7,003 bases of DNA from Desulfobacteraceae bacterium (GTDB taxonomy: Bacteria > Desulfobacterota > Desulfobacteria > Desulfobacterales > Desulfobacteraceae), in NCBI GenBank assembly GCA_003354055.1, contig PIVQ01000376.1, forward strand, positions 1-7,003, in the 5' to 3' direction. The number at the start of each line of letters is the position of its first letter. Positions within the stretch are counted from its first letter, which is position 1. Below the pieces are notes generated by a model, which did no database searches, was not told the origin of the DNA, and saw only the letters and a program-made list of their open reading frames with translations. The translations under genes and the position numbers were made by a program. Of the stretch, positions 1-6,826 are shown piece after piece.

Positions 1-204
1 TTCCAGGTCAGTATCATCCCCCACACTGCAAAAATAACCACCATCGGTCTTAAACAGGTGGGAGACCCGGTTAATATTGAGACCGATATGCTGGGTAAAT
101 ATGTTAGAAAATTTTTAACCTCAGGAGGGAAGACTGCCAATTCGCCGCAACAGGCTGAATCGGACATCAGTATTTCCCTTCTTGCCAAAAACGGATTTTT
201 ATAA
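1..204 (+). CDS. ribE: Riboflavin synthase (alpha subunit), C-terminal end, partial
   Basis: This is the last 67 codons of a gene whose start lies before the window. Frame 1 is open from base 1 to TAA at 202-204. The visible residues [16 protein letters not shown] and, further on, [20 protein letters not shown] match the second lumazine-binding barrel and C-terminal helix of riboflavin synthase. That enzyme dismutates two 6,7-dimethyl-8-ribityllumazine molecules into riboflavin and the pyrimidine recycled by RibH. The tail after KFL is a variable extension ending in LLAKNGFL. The gene is followed 41 nt later by ribBA and then ribH, the usual rib cluster order, which supports the call. The N-terminal barrel cannot be seen. 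The only real doubt is the symbol, since the same enzyme is called ribC or ribE in different species. Confidence 0.9.
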   Translation, partial: FQVSIIPHTAKITTIGLKQVGDPVNIETDMLGKYVRKFLTSGGKTANSPQQAESDISISLLAKNGFL

Positions 205-206
205 TC

Positions 207-222
207 CAGTGTGAATACACTG
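207..222 (+). other. Small hairpin between ribE and ribBA
   Basis: CAGTGT (207-212) and ACACTG (217-222) are perfect inverted repeats around a 4-nt GAAT loop, 2 nt after the ribE stop. TTTT follows at 227-230 after a CAAA spacer. This could be a weak attenuator, an mRNA processing or stability element, or chance. The stem is short and the T-run small and displaced, so I do not call a terminator. No FMN riboswitch fits in the 41-nt gap. Confidence 0.4.
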
Positions 223-245
223 CAAATTTTAGGGAACATAAGAAT

Positions 246-1457
246 ATGCCGCACTTAACCATTGAACAGGCAATTGAAGATATTAAAAATGGTAAAATGG
301 TCATCCTGGTTGATGACGAAGACCGGGAAAATGAAGGTGATCTGACCATGGCTGCTGAGGCGGTAACGCCTGAGGCAATCAACTTTATGGCCACTTACGG
401 CAGGGGGCTGATCTGCCTGTCTCTGGATTCGACCATTGCAGACCGTCTGGATCTTCCGTTGATGGTGGATCACAATACTTCACAGTTTGAAACCGGGTTT
501 ACGGTGTCCATTGAAGCCCGAGAGGGTGTAACCACAGGGATTTCTGCCGCAGACCGGGCAACCACAATTCAGACTGCCGTGGCAGATGATACGACGCCCG
601 CCGACATTGCCAGACCTGGTCATATCTTCCCCTTGCGTGCAAGAGACGGCGGTGTCATGGTTCGCATAGGACAGACCGAAGGTTCCGTGGATCTGTCCCG
701 CCTGGCCGGACTTAAACCTGCCGGCGTGATCTGTGAGATCATGGATGAAGACGGCACCATGGCGCGGATGCCCTCCCTTGAAAAATTTGCTAAAAAACAC
801 GGCATCGGTATCTGCACGGTCGCAGACCTGGTAAAATACCGTCTGAAAACCGAAAATTTTGTCCGCAGAGCTGCTGAAACCGTCATTCCTACCAAGGTAG
901 GCGGGGAATTCAAAATCATTGCCTATGAAAATGACATGGACAGCCTCACCCACATTGCCCTGGTAAAAGGGGATATCAACTCTGAAGACGATATTCTGGT
1001 CCGGGTTCACTCCGAGTGCATGACCGGGGATATTTTCAGTTCTCTTCGCTGTGACTGTCAGGATCAGTTGCAAACCGCAATGCTTATGCTGGAAGAAGAA
1101 GGGTCCGGGGTTATTCTTTACCTGCGCCAGGAAGGCCGTGGTATAGGCCTTGTCAATAAACTTAAAGCCTATGAATACCAGAGGCAGGGTCTTGATACGG
1201 TAGAGGCCAATGAAAAACTTGGATTTGATGCCGATATGAGAGACTATGGCGTCGGTGCTCAGATGCTGGTGGACCTTGGCGTAAAGAAAATGCGTCTGCT
1301 CACAAACAACCCTAAAAAAATGATCGGGCTGGAAGGATACGGTCTGACCGTGGTTGAACAGGTTCCCATTGAAGTGGAAGCCAATTGCCACAATGAGGGA
1401 TATTTGAAATGTAAAGCGGCTAAGATGGGTCACCTGCTCCGCGTGGAACCGAAATAG
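246..1457 (+). CDS. ribBA: Bifunctional 3,4-dihydroxy-2-butanone-4-phosphate synthase / GTP cyclohydrolase II
   Basis: This 403-aa fusion catalyses both entry steps of riboflavin synthesis. The RibB domain (about 1-200) makes dihydroxybutanone phosphate from ribulose-5-phosphate. The RibA domain (about 205-400) opens GTP to the diaminopyrimidine. In RibB I see [10 protein letters not shown] (23-32, with Mg ligand E28), [10 protein letters not shown] (85-94) and [10 protein letters not shown] (123-132). In RibA the zinc cysteines C258, C269 and C271 keep the E. coli RibA spacing (C54, C65, C67), followed by [10 protein letters not shown] (293-302), Y309, R332 and TNNPKK (353-358). One oddity: the RibB motif normally read GHTEA is GQTEG here, so the second Mg ligand (E. 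coli H153) is Gln143. AGGGA at 231-235 lies 10 nt before ATG. The gene sits between ribE and ribH. The identity is secure; activity of the RibB half carries the Q143 caveat. Confidence 0.97.
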   Translation: MPHLTIEQAIEDIKNGKMVILVDDEDRENEGDLTMAAEAVTPEAINFMATYGRGLICLSLDSTIADRLDLPLMVDHNTSQFETGFTVSIEAREGVTTGISAADRATTIQTAVADDTTPADIARPGHIFPLRARDGGVMVRIGQTEGSVDLSRLAGLKPAGVICEIMDEDGTMARMPSLEKFAKKHGIGICTVADLVKYRLKTENFVRRAAETVIPTKVGGEFKIIAYENDMDSLTHIALVKGDINSEDDILVRVHSECMTGDIFSSLRCDCQDQLQTAMLMLEEEGSGVILYLRQEGRGIGLVNKLKAYEYQRQGLDTVEANEKLGFDADMRDYGVGAQMLVDLGVKKMRLLTNNPKKMIGLEGYGLTVVEQVPIEVEANCHNEGYLKCKAAKMGHLLRVEPK

Positions 1458-1495
1458 TTTAGGTAACAGACAATTTTTTAATTAAGGATAAAACA

Positions 1496-1963
1496 ATGCC
1501 TCAGATAGTTGAAGCCAACCTGAATGCCAAGGGAAAAAAGTTCGGGATCATTTCCGCCCGGTTTAACGACTTTATTGTGGGAAAACTTACAGACGGTGCA
1601 GTGGACGCCCTGGTAAGAAGCGGTGCTGAAGACAAAGATATTACCGTTGTAAAAGTGCCGGGCGCCTTTGAAATTCCCCTGGTGGCCAAAAAAATGGTTG
1701 CCCAGAAAAAATATGATGCCGTCATCTGCTTAGGGGCTGTGATCCGCGGTGCCACTACCCATTATGACTATGTATGTGCAGAAGTGTCCAAAGGGATTGC
1801 TACTGTGAGCATGGATGCCGAAGTTCCTGTGATGTTCGGTATCCTGACCACTGAAAGCATTGAACAGGCCATTGAACGTGCCGGAACCAAGGCCGGTAAC
1901 AAAGGCTTTGACGTGGCTATGGGTGCTATTGAAATGGCCAACCTCTGCCAGGATATAAAGTAA
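1496..1963 (+). CDS. ribH: 6,7-dimethyl-8-ribityllumazine synthase
   Basis: This 155-aa protein has the normal length for lumazine synthase, which condenses the RibA-derived pyrimidine (after deamination, reduction and dephosphorylation) with the RibB product to give the riboflavin synthase substrate. It normally assembles as pentamers or 60-mer capsids in the cytoplasm. Visible family motifs are [11 protein letters not shown] (21-31, with substrate-stacking F23), GAFEIPL (56-62), [14 protein letters not shown] (80-93, with catalytic H89), GILTTES (115-121) and R128 within QAIERAG. It starts at ATG with TAAGGA (1483-1488) 7 nt upstream. It lies 38 nt after ribBA and 4 nt before nusB, so the three are almost certainly co-transcribed. 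All expected active-site residues are present and nothing looks unusual. Confidence 0.97.
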   Translation: MPQIVEANLNAKGKKFGIISARFNDFIVGKLTDGAVDALVRSGAEDKDITVVKVPGAFEIPLVAKKMVAQKKYDAVICLGAVIRGATTHYDYVCAEVSKGIATVSMDAEVPVMFGILTTESIEQAIERAGTKAGNKGFDVAMGAIEMANLCQDIK

Positions 1964-1967
1964 GCAG

Positions 1968-2384
1968 ATGGGAGATAGACGTCAGTCTAGGGAACTCGCC
2001 CTCCAGGCGTTGTTCTTTTTAGATGTAAACCAGACCGATACCGTTCAGGGAATAGATGATTTTTGCGCCCAGCACGAAGATGAACTCAGTGACGCAGTCA
2101 AACCCTTTTTTCTTAAGCTTTTAAACGGGGTGCAAGAAAACAGGGAAGATATTGACCGGCTTATGGACAAGTGGGCCAAGAACTGGAAGATATCCAGAAT
2201 GCCGGTGGTTGACCGGAACATCATGCGCCTGGCAGTGTTTGAGATGCTGGAACAATCGGATATCCCGGCCACAGTCTCCATTAATGAAGCCGTGGAAATA
2301 GGTAAAAAATTCGGGACCCGGGACTCCGGGGCATTTATCAACGGGGTTCTGGATCGGATCAGATCCCAGGAAGGCCTTGAATAG
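1968..2384 (+). CDS. nusB: Transcription antitermination factor NusB
   Basis: This 138-aa protein matches NusB in length and in its two most conserved blocks: the N-terminal RRQSRELALQALFFLD (4-19) and the C-terminal MPVVDRNIMRLAVFEM (78-93), VSINEAVEIGKKFG (103-116) and GAFINGVLDRI (121-131). NusB binds boxA RNA with NusE (ribosomal protein S10) and supports processive transcription of rRNA operons. ATG follows the ribH stop after only 4 nt and has no good Shine-Dalgarno of its own, which suggests translational coupling to ribH. The ribH-nusB pairing is common across bacteria and reflects operon inheritance rather than shared pathway function. The frame looks intact, with no odd residues in the conserved blocks. 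Confidence 0.96.
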   Translation: MGDRRQSRELALQALFFLDVNQTDTVQGIDDFCAQHEDELSDAVKPFFLKLLNGVQENREDIDRLMDKWAKNWKISRMPVVDRNIMRLAVFEMLEQSDIPATVSINEAVEIGKKFGTRDSGAFINGVLDRIRSQEGLE

Positions 2385-2409
2385 GCCGGGCAATATGCGT
2401 TAAAAAAAC

Positions 2410-2436
2410 GGTATGCCGAATTACATCGGACATACC
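2410..2436 (-). terminator. Hairpin after nusB; reads as an intrinsic terminator on the minus strand
   Basis: Arms GGTATG-CCGA (2410-2419) and TCGG-a-CATACC (2426-2436) form a 10-bp stem with one bulged A (2430) and a 6-nt loop. Seven A residues lie at 2402-2408 on the 5' side. Read on the minus strand, this is a stem followed one base later by T7, the classic intrinsic terminator form. On the + strand the stem is followed by TAAAAATTT with no proper T-run, so nusB transcription may continue into the next gene. No minus-strand gene ends here, so it would only stop antisense transcription. Confidence 0.5.
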
Positions 2437-2469
2437 TAAAAATTTATCTACACCAAGCGCAATCCCATG

Positions 2470-2475
2470 AGGAGG
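2470..2475 (+). promoter_or_regulatory. Ribosome binding site that sets a TTG start
   Basis: AGGAGG at 2470-2475 is a full consensus Shine-Dalgarno. The in-frame ATG at 2467 would lie directly before it, so it cannot be the start this site serves. TTG at 2482 is 6 nt downstream, ideal spacing. Starting there gives MIIKKLEVGPIMANC, which matches the usual N-terminus of the hydrolase family. Confidence 0.75.
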
Positions 2476-2481
2476 AGTGTT

Positions 2482-3102
2482 TTGATTATAAAGAAGCTGG
2501 AAGTCGGCCCCATAATGGCCAATTGTTTTATCCTTGGATGCGAGAGTACAAAAGAAGCTGTGGTCATTGATCCGGGTGATGATGCCGACAGGATTCTCAT
2601 GGCCCTGGCCAAGGCCGAATTAAAAGTGAAATGCTTGATAAATACTCACGGGCATTTTGATCATGTCGGCGCCAACAAAAAGATGAAAGAAGTGACTGCC
2701 GCCCCCATTGCCATTCATGCAGGAGACGAACCCATGCTGACCGAATTGTCCAGGTCTGCTGCCATGTTCGGTCTGACTGCGGAAAATTCACCACCGGCTG
2801 ACCGATTACTGGAAGACGGGGATGAGGTTTCTTTTGGTGAGATCACCCTTAAAGTGATCCATACGCCAGGACATTCACCCGGTGGGATCTGCCTCCACAC
2901 TCCCGGTCATCTTTTTGCCGGAGATACTTTATTTGCAGGATCCATCGGCAGGACCGATCTTCCCGGCGGTGACTACGACACTCTGATTGCAAGTATTAAA
3001 GAAAGGTTGCTGGAGCTGGCCGAGGACACCGTGGTTTATACCGGGCACGGGCCTGAGACCAGTATCGGCAATGAAAAACGGATGAATCCCTTTCTCAGAT
3101 AA
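2482..3102 (+). CDS. Glyoxalase II-like metallo-beta-lactamase fold hydrolase
   Basis: From the preferred TTG start this is a 206-aa cytoplasmic metallo-hydrolase. The two-metal site is complete: THGHFDH at 55-61 (H56, H58, D60, H61), H131 in HTPGHSPGG (127-135), D148 in FAGDTLFAGSIGRTDLPGGD (145-164) and H189 in YTGHGPET (186-193). The length and the GRTDLPGGD motif are those of the short glyoxalase II-like group (YcbL type), which lacks the C-terminal helical domain of classical glyoxalase II. The family hydrolyses thioesters or related substrates, but the true substrate cannot be told from sequence. Its stop overlaps the pabBC start (TAATG, 3100-3104), so the two are translationally coupled. 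That does not prove a role in folate synthesis. An upstream ATG at 2467 would add five residues but precedes the Shine-Dalgarno. Confidence 0.9.
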   Translation: MIIKKLEVGPIMANCFILGCESTKEAVVIDPGDDADRILMALAKAELKVKCLINTHGHFDHVGANKKMKEVTAAPIAIHAGDEPMLTELSRSAAMFGLTAENSPPADRLLEDGDEVSFGEITLKVIHTPGHSPGGICLHTPGHLFAGDTLFAGSIGRTDLPGGDYDTLIASIKERLLELAEDTVVYTGHGPETSIGNEKRMNPFLR

Positions 3103-5351
3103 TGGGACGTCTGCCTCAACTGCCCCAAATAAAAGACCTCTTTATCCGGAAAATCAGTCTAAGCCTTCCATTTGAGAAGGCTGCGGCTAGGTTTGCCGGA
3201 AGGCCCGGAACCGTGCTTCTCTTATCTGGTTCCGACATGGACTGTGCCAGGTACAGCTGCCTTGCAATCAATCCCTGGCTTGAACTCAAAGGGGGGCAAA
3301 ACCGCCTTGGCTTAAGGGTGGATGGTAAGGATGTCGATCTTACCCACATCTGTCCAAGTCAGGATCCTTTTGATCTTGTCCAGACGCTGTTAACAGGATG
3401 TGCACCCATTGCATCCGAAACTCTCTCCACTGACTTGCCTGTGGCTGCCGGGTTGTTTGGATACTTCTCCTATGATTTAAAGGACAGGATAGAAGATCTT
3501 CCCAGAACCTGTGTGGACACCCACCTGCCGGATATTGCCCTGTATGCACCATCTGTACTGCTGGTTCAGGACAGGGTGGAAGACAAGACTTATATTTCTA
3601 TTCCAGTTTTTGACCGGCCTGATGCCGAACAATGGGTGGCTGAACAGGAGAGATCTTTTTTAGCCGAATTGGACCAACCCTGGACCTCCAAGGGATTTTC
3701 CATAGACAGCCGGGGATTTACCTCTTCTTTTACCAAGCCGGAATACATTGCGTCTGTTTCCAAGGTCATAGACTATCTTAGGGCCGGTGATATTTACCAG
3801 GCAAACCTGTCCCAGCGGTTTGAAACCGGATTTACAGGCGATGCCTACGGGCTTTTCCTGGAGTTGTTCAACCGGAACCCCGCCTCATTTTTCAGCTATA
3901 TAAATGCCGGTGATCATTACGTGGTGTCCACATCTCCTGAGCGGTTCATAAAACTTGAGGGCAGGGACGTGGAAACCCGTCCCATCAAAGGAACCATTTC
4001 CCGGGGCAATACCCCTGAGTCTGACCGGGAGAACTGCCTAAAGCTTTCGGCCAGCCTTAAAGATGACGCAGAACTGACCATGATAGTGGATCTCATGCGA
4101 AATGATATCTCCAGGGTAACGGAACGCGGATCCGTAGAAGTGACCGAACACAAACGGCTGGAATCCTATGAAAATGTCTTCCATCTGGTCTCTGTGGTGA
4201 AAGGACAGCTTGCCCATGACAAAACTGCTGTAGATCTTATCCGGGCAACCTTTCCGGGAGGATCCATCACAGGCTGTCCCAAGATCAGGGCTATGGAGAT
4301 CATTGATGAGCTGGAGCCGGTAAAACGCCATGTATACACAGGATCCATCGGATATATCAGCTTTCACAACACCATGGATCTGTCCATTGCCATCCGAACG
4401 GCCACCATTACGGATGACCGTTTGTTTTTTAGCGTGGGCGGGGGGATTGTATATGATTCAGATCCTGAAAAAGAGTTCCAGGAAACTCTGGACAAGGGGA
4501 AGACTCTGATGGAAACCCTTCTCGATGCCTCTGCAGGCAAGGGTCAGCTGCATTTAAAGGCCTGGGTCAACGGAAAATTGATTGATCAGGACAGAGCAAA
4601 GGTACCGGCACTCAGCCAGGGCGTTCAATACGGGGCAGGATTGTTTGAAACCATCCGGGTGGAAAAGGGAAATCCCCTGTTTCTGGAAGCCCATGTGCGC
4701 CGTATGGAAACGGCCTGGATAGATATTTTTTACACTGATCCTCCGGACATTACCTGGGGGACGGTGATTGACCTGCTTGTCAGGGAAAACCGGCTCCAGG
4801 ATCAAACATGTGCCGTAAAGTTAATGGTAGCCCGTGATGGAAGCCGGGAACAGGTTTTTTTGGCGGCCTTTATACGTCCCTATATCCATCGTTTAAAAGC
4901 CCTCAATAAATCCGGTTTGGATCTGATAACATTTCCAAAACCGAGACAGACCTATCTGGCCGACCATAAAACTTTGAACTACCTTTATTACGAACGGGCG
5001 GCAGATTATGCAAAAAAACAGGGGGCAGATGAGGCAATTATCCTGAATCCGGATGGAAGTGTCTCTGAAACAAATACCTGTAATATTTTTGCAGTTCAGG
5101 ACAGTACTCTTATTCTGCCGGAATCTCTTCATGTGTTACCTGGGGTTACCCTGGCCACAGTGATGGGTGCCATGACCGATAAAGGATATACTATCCACTA
5201 TGAACAGATGACACCGGAAGTACTGGCATCATACCCCAATGTGCTGGTGACCAATGCGCTTATGGGGGCTGTGCCGGTGGATTATATCAACGGGATTGCA
5301 ATCAAACAGGATCCTGCAATATGCACGCAGGTGAACTCGTCCCTTATTTGA
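3102..5351 (+). CDS. pabB: Fused aminodeoxychorismate synthase component I / aminodeoxychorismate lyase (PabB-PabC)
   Basis: This 749-aa protein joins two steps of p-aminobenzoate synthesis for folate. Residues about 15-170 resemble the component I N-terminal domain. Residues about 205-472 are the chorismate-binding domain, with RAGDIYQANLSQRF (227-240), SPERF (278-282), RPIKGT (293-298) and PGGSITGCPK (385-394). The Lys in PIKGT (K296) is the mark of PabB rather than TrpE. After a short linker (about 473-483) comes a class IV PLP aminotransferase-fold domain: QGVQYGAGLFETIRV (506-520), the likely PLP lysine K623 in DHKTLNYL, and SETNTCNIF (655-663). This is the lyase that releases pyruvate to give pABA. 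Translation probably couples to the upstream hydrolase through TAATG, as no Shine-Dalgarno precedes the start. The glutamine amidotransferase partner (PabA/TrpG) is not in the window. Confidence 0.93.
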   Translation: MGRLPQLPQIKDLFIRKISLSLPFEKAAARFAGRPGTVLLLSGSDMDCARYSCLAINPWLELKGGQNRLGLRVDGKDVDLTHICPSQDPFDLVQTLLTGCAPIASETLSTDLPVAAGLFGYFSYDLKDRIEDLPRTCVDTHLPDIALYAPSVLLVQDRVEDKTYISIPVFDRPDAEQWVAEQERSFLAELDQPWTSKGFSIDSRGFTSSFTKPEYIASVSKVIDYLRAGDIYQANLSQRFETGFTGDAYGLFLELFNRNPASFFSYINAGDHYVVSTSPERFIKLEGRDVETRPIKGTISRGNTPESDRENCLKLSASLKDDAELTMIVDLMRNDISRVTERGSVEVTEHKRLESYENVFHLVSVVKGQLAHDKTAVDLIRATFPGGSITGCPKIRAMEIIDELEPVKRHVYTGSIGYISFHNTMDLSIAIRTATITDDRLFFSVGGGIVYDSDPEKEFQETLDKGKTLMETLLDASAGKGQLHLKAWVNGKLIDQDRAKVPALSQGVQYGAGLFETIRVEKGNPLFLEAHVRRMETAWIDIFYTDPPDITWGTVIDLLVRENRLQDQTCAVKLMVARDGSREQVFLAAFIRPYIHRLKALNKSGLDLITFPKPRQTYLADHKTLNYLYYERAADYAKKQGADEAIILNPDGSVSETNTCNIFAVQDSTLILPESLHVLPGVTLATVMGAMTDKGYTIHYEQMTPEVLASYPNVLVTNALMGAVPVDYINGIAIKQDPAICTQVNSSLI

Positions 5352-5454
5352 GTTTAACAGGATCTAAGCTCCTGGCGAACACGACTCTTGTATTTCATCT
5401 TTGAATGGGATAAATTTGACTGGTAACCTTATTAACCAACGGACCGGAACCATG

Positions 5455-6150
5455 ATGAAAAAACTACGTATACTGATTTTAGCAGCAAGTATTCTGGCGT
5501 TCAGCTACGGACTGGCAACAGCGACACCCAAAGCCGTGCCTGTGAATCCGAAATTTGAATTTTCCGATGTTGCCGAAGGCCAGGGCATTACCCATGAATT
5601 TATTATCAGAAATGACGGTGATACAAAGCTGAATATTCTCGGCGTGATCCCTCCCTGAGGCTGCGATAAAAAAGCCTATGACAGGCAGATTCCCCCGGGC
5701 GGGGAAGGCAAAATAAAAATCGGGGTCAAGACAGGCGGTTACGGCGGTAAAAGCATGAACAAGCGTATCCTGGTCCATACTGATGATCCCCAGAACAAAA
5801 AGTTTTATCTGACCGTTGCAGGAAAGGTAGATCCGGTGGTCAAAATTACACCGGGCACTGTCAGTCTGAGCGGGGTTCCCGGTGAGGAACTTGAAGCCGT
5901 TGTCACCATCACCCCTGCAGAAAAATATGATTTTAAAATTCTGGAGATGAAGCAAAAATTTGACACTCAGATCAAAGCTGAACTGGTACCGCCGAAAGAG
6001 GGCAGCCGTGACTGGCGGGTAAAGGTTACAACCAAATCTGATAAGGCCGATGACCTCTACGATATCATCACCCTTAAAACAGACAGTAGGTTTAAACCCA
6101 AGTTGAAAATTCGGGTTTATGCCATTTATTTTGATAAGACCAACTCCTGA
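5455..6150 (+). CDS. Exported DUF1573-family protein, probable selenoprotein with in-frame UGA (Sec68)
   Basis: Read through one TGA at 5656-5658, this is 231 aa. Residues 1-23 form a Sec-type signal peptide (MKKLRILILAASILAFSYGL..., likely cut after ATA), so the protein acts outside the cytoplasm. Residues about 30-115 match the Ig-like DUF1573 domain: FIIRNDGDTKLNILGV (49-64), IPPGGEGKI (79-87) and ILVHTDDPQNKKFYLTVAGKV. The family normally has Cys-Gly-Cys after the strand ending LGV; here it reads PP-TGA-Gly-Cys, so the TGA sits on the first Cys and gives Sec68-Gly-Cys70. The reading frame and family match continue without another stop to TGA at 6148-6150. Residues about 116-231 form a second beta-rich region of unknown role. 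ATG 5455 has GGA 6 nt upstream; ATG 5452 is possible. The function is unknown; the motif suggests redox or metal binding. The alternatives are a nonsense mutation or sequencing error. Confidence 0.8.
5656..5658 (+). other. Probable selenocysteine codon (UGA)
   Basis: This TGA is in frame with both flanking halves of a DUF1573 protein and replaces the first Cys codon of the conserved Cys-Gly-Cys. TGA is an ordinary stop elsewhere in the window (5349-5351 and 6148-6150), so a reassigned code is unlikely. A Cys codon (TGC/TGT) is one base from TGA, so an error or mutation must be excluded. Confidence 0.75.
5674..5686 (+). promoter_or_regulatory. Candidate bacterial SECIS hairpin
   Basis: GCCT (5674-5677) pairs with AGGC (5683-5686) around the loop ATGAC, starting 15 nt after the TGA. 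Loop G5680 lies 22 nt after the codon, a distance usual for bacterial SECIS elements. The stem is only 4 bp and G is third in the loop rather than first or second. Competing pairings exist (CTGC 5661-5664 with GCAG 5685-5688). Treat this as a candidate only. Confidence 0.35.
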
Positions 6151-6175
6151 CCAATCCAAAATTTAAGATGAAGCA

Positions 6176-6180
6176 TAAGG
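6176..6180 (+). promoter_or_regulatory. Ribosome binding site choosing ATG 6189
   Basis: TAAGG at 6176-6180 lies 8 nt before ATG 6189. The earlier in-frame ATG at 6168 has only TTTAAG directly against it and no usable Shine-Dalgarno. The later start also gives MDISTLKAVVFDCDG, with the usual short lead into the first catalytic strand of the HAD family. Confidence 0.55.
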
Positions 6181-6188
6181 CAATCTCA

Positions 6189-6821
6189 ATGGATATTTCT
6201 ACGCTTAAGGCAGTGGTGTTTGATTGTGACGGGGTCATGTTTGATACGGCCGTGGCCAATAGAAAATTTTATGATGAGGTCCTGGTTGCCTTTGGTAAAC
6301 AGATACTGACACAGGAACAATTTGTAAATGTTCATATGATGACGGTAACGGCGGCCATTGAATATCTGTTTCCGGATTTTGATGACCATGGCCCGGTTTT
6401 TGAAAAAATAAAATCCATCGGGTATGCTAAGTTCACTCCTTTTATGGAGCGGGAAAAGGGCTTGAAAACATTGCTTACCGGGTTAAAGGCAAACGGGCTG
6501 ATCCGTGGGGTTGCCACAAACAGAACCAATACCATGGACAGTGTGCTTGTGGACAATGAAATGACATCCATGTTTGAGACAGTGGTAACGGCAGCAGATG
6601 TGGAAAATCCAAAACCTGCCCCTGACCAGTTAAACAAAATCATGGCGCAATTTGAATTGTCACCGAGGCAGATATTATTTGTCGGGGACTCGATATATGA
6701 CCAGAAAGCCGCTCAAACGGCCGACACCTGGTTTATTGCATTTAAACAACCTGAACTTGACGCTCATTTTCATGTCCGATCCATGAAAGAAATTGGTAAA
6801 CTCTTACAGATAAATGAATAA
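6189..6821 (+). CDS. HAD-superfamily hydrolase, phosphoglycolate phosphatase-like
   Basis: This 210-aa cytoplasmic protein has all four HAD phosphatase motifs. Motif I is FDCDGVMFD (11-19, nucleophile D12 and acid-base D14). Motif II is T110 in GVATNRTNT (107-115). Motif III is K142 in NPKPAPD (140-146). Motif IV is FVGDSIYDQKAA (164-175, with D167 and D171). The helical segment between motifs I and II (about 20-95) is a subclass I cap, as in Gph and beta-phosphoglucomutase-like enzymes. The likely reaction is hydrolysis of a small phosphate ester, but the substrate cannot be assigned. It begins 38 nt after the DUF1573 gene and could share its transcript. ATG 6168 would add MKHKAIS but has a poor ribosome site. 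It ends 6 nt before the TTGACA box of the sat control region. Confidence 0.9.
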   Translation: MDISTLKAVVFDCDGVMFDTAVANRKFYDEVLVAFGKQILTQEQFVNVHMMTVTAAIEYLFPDFDDHGPVFEKIKSIGYAKFTPFMEREKGLKTLLTGLKANGLIRGVATNRTNTMDSVLVDNEMTSMFETVVTAADVENPKPAPDQLNKIMAQFELSPRQILFVGDSIYDQKAAQTADTWFIAFKQPELDAHFHVRSMKEIGKLLQINE

Positions 6822-6826
6822 AATTC

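Noticed and set aside
205..245. FMN riboswitch upstream of ribBA
   Set aside because: The gap is only 41 nt and lacks the conserved FMN-element sequence; it holds only a small hairpin.
480..1433. Long minus-strand open frame (317 codons) opposite ribBA
   Set aside because: It is fully antisense to a gene with complete family motifs, shows no recognisable domain and has no ribosome site; it is a codon-bias shadow.
4089..4119. PabB motif DLMRNDISRV, with Ser where Gly is more usual, as a defect
   Set aside because: The key charged residues of the motif and all other chorismate-site motifs are present; it looks like ordinary variation.
5358..5374. Inverted repeat CAGGA/TCCTG after pabBC as a terminator
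   Set aside because: It is a 5-bp stem with a 7-nt loop and no T-run, too weak to call.
5401..5454. TTG 5401 as the start of the DUF1573 gene
   Set aside because: It would put 18 unrelated residues before a classic MKKLR signal peptide and has no ribosome site; ATG 5455 (or 5452) is better.
5690..5706. The GC-rich TTCCCC/GGGGAA stem as the main SECIS
   Set aside because: Its loop G is 39 nt from the UGA, slightly too far, and the bases encode the conserved PPGGEG motif, which explains them without RNA function. It is kept only as an alternative in the findings.
5755..6150. A separate 131-aa gene starting at ATG 5755
   Set aside because: It has no signal peptide or good ribosome site. Its residues continue the DUF1573 domain in the same frame as 5455-5655, so it is the downstream half of the TGA-containing gene.
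5455..6150. Simple pseudogene reading of the DUF1573 gene
   Set aside because: A single TGA placed exactly at a conserved Cys, with an intact second Cys and no other lesion, fits selenocysteine better. It remains the main alternative until homologues are checked.
5479..6159. Minus-strand open frame (226 codons) opposite the DUF1573 gene
   Set aside because: It shows no recognisable protein features. The + strand carries a signal peptide and family motifs over the same bases.
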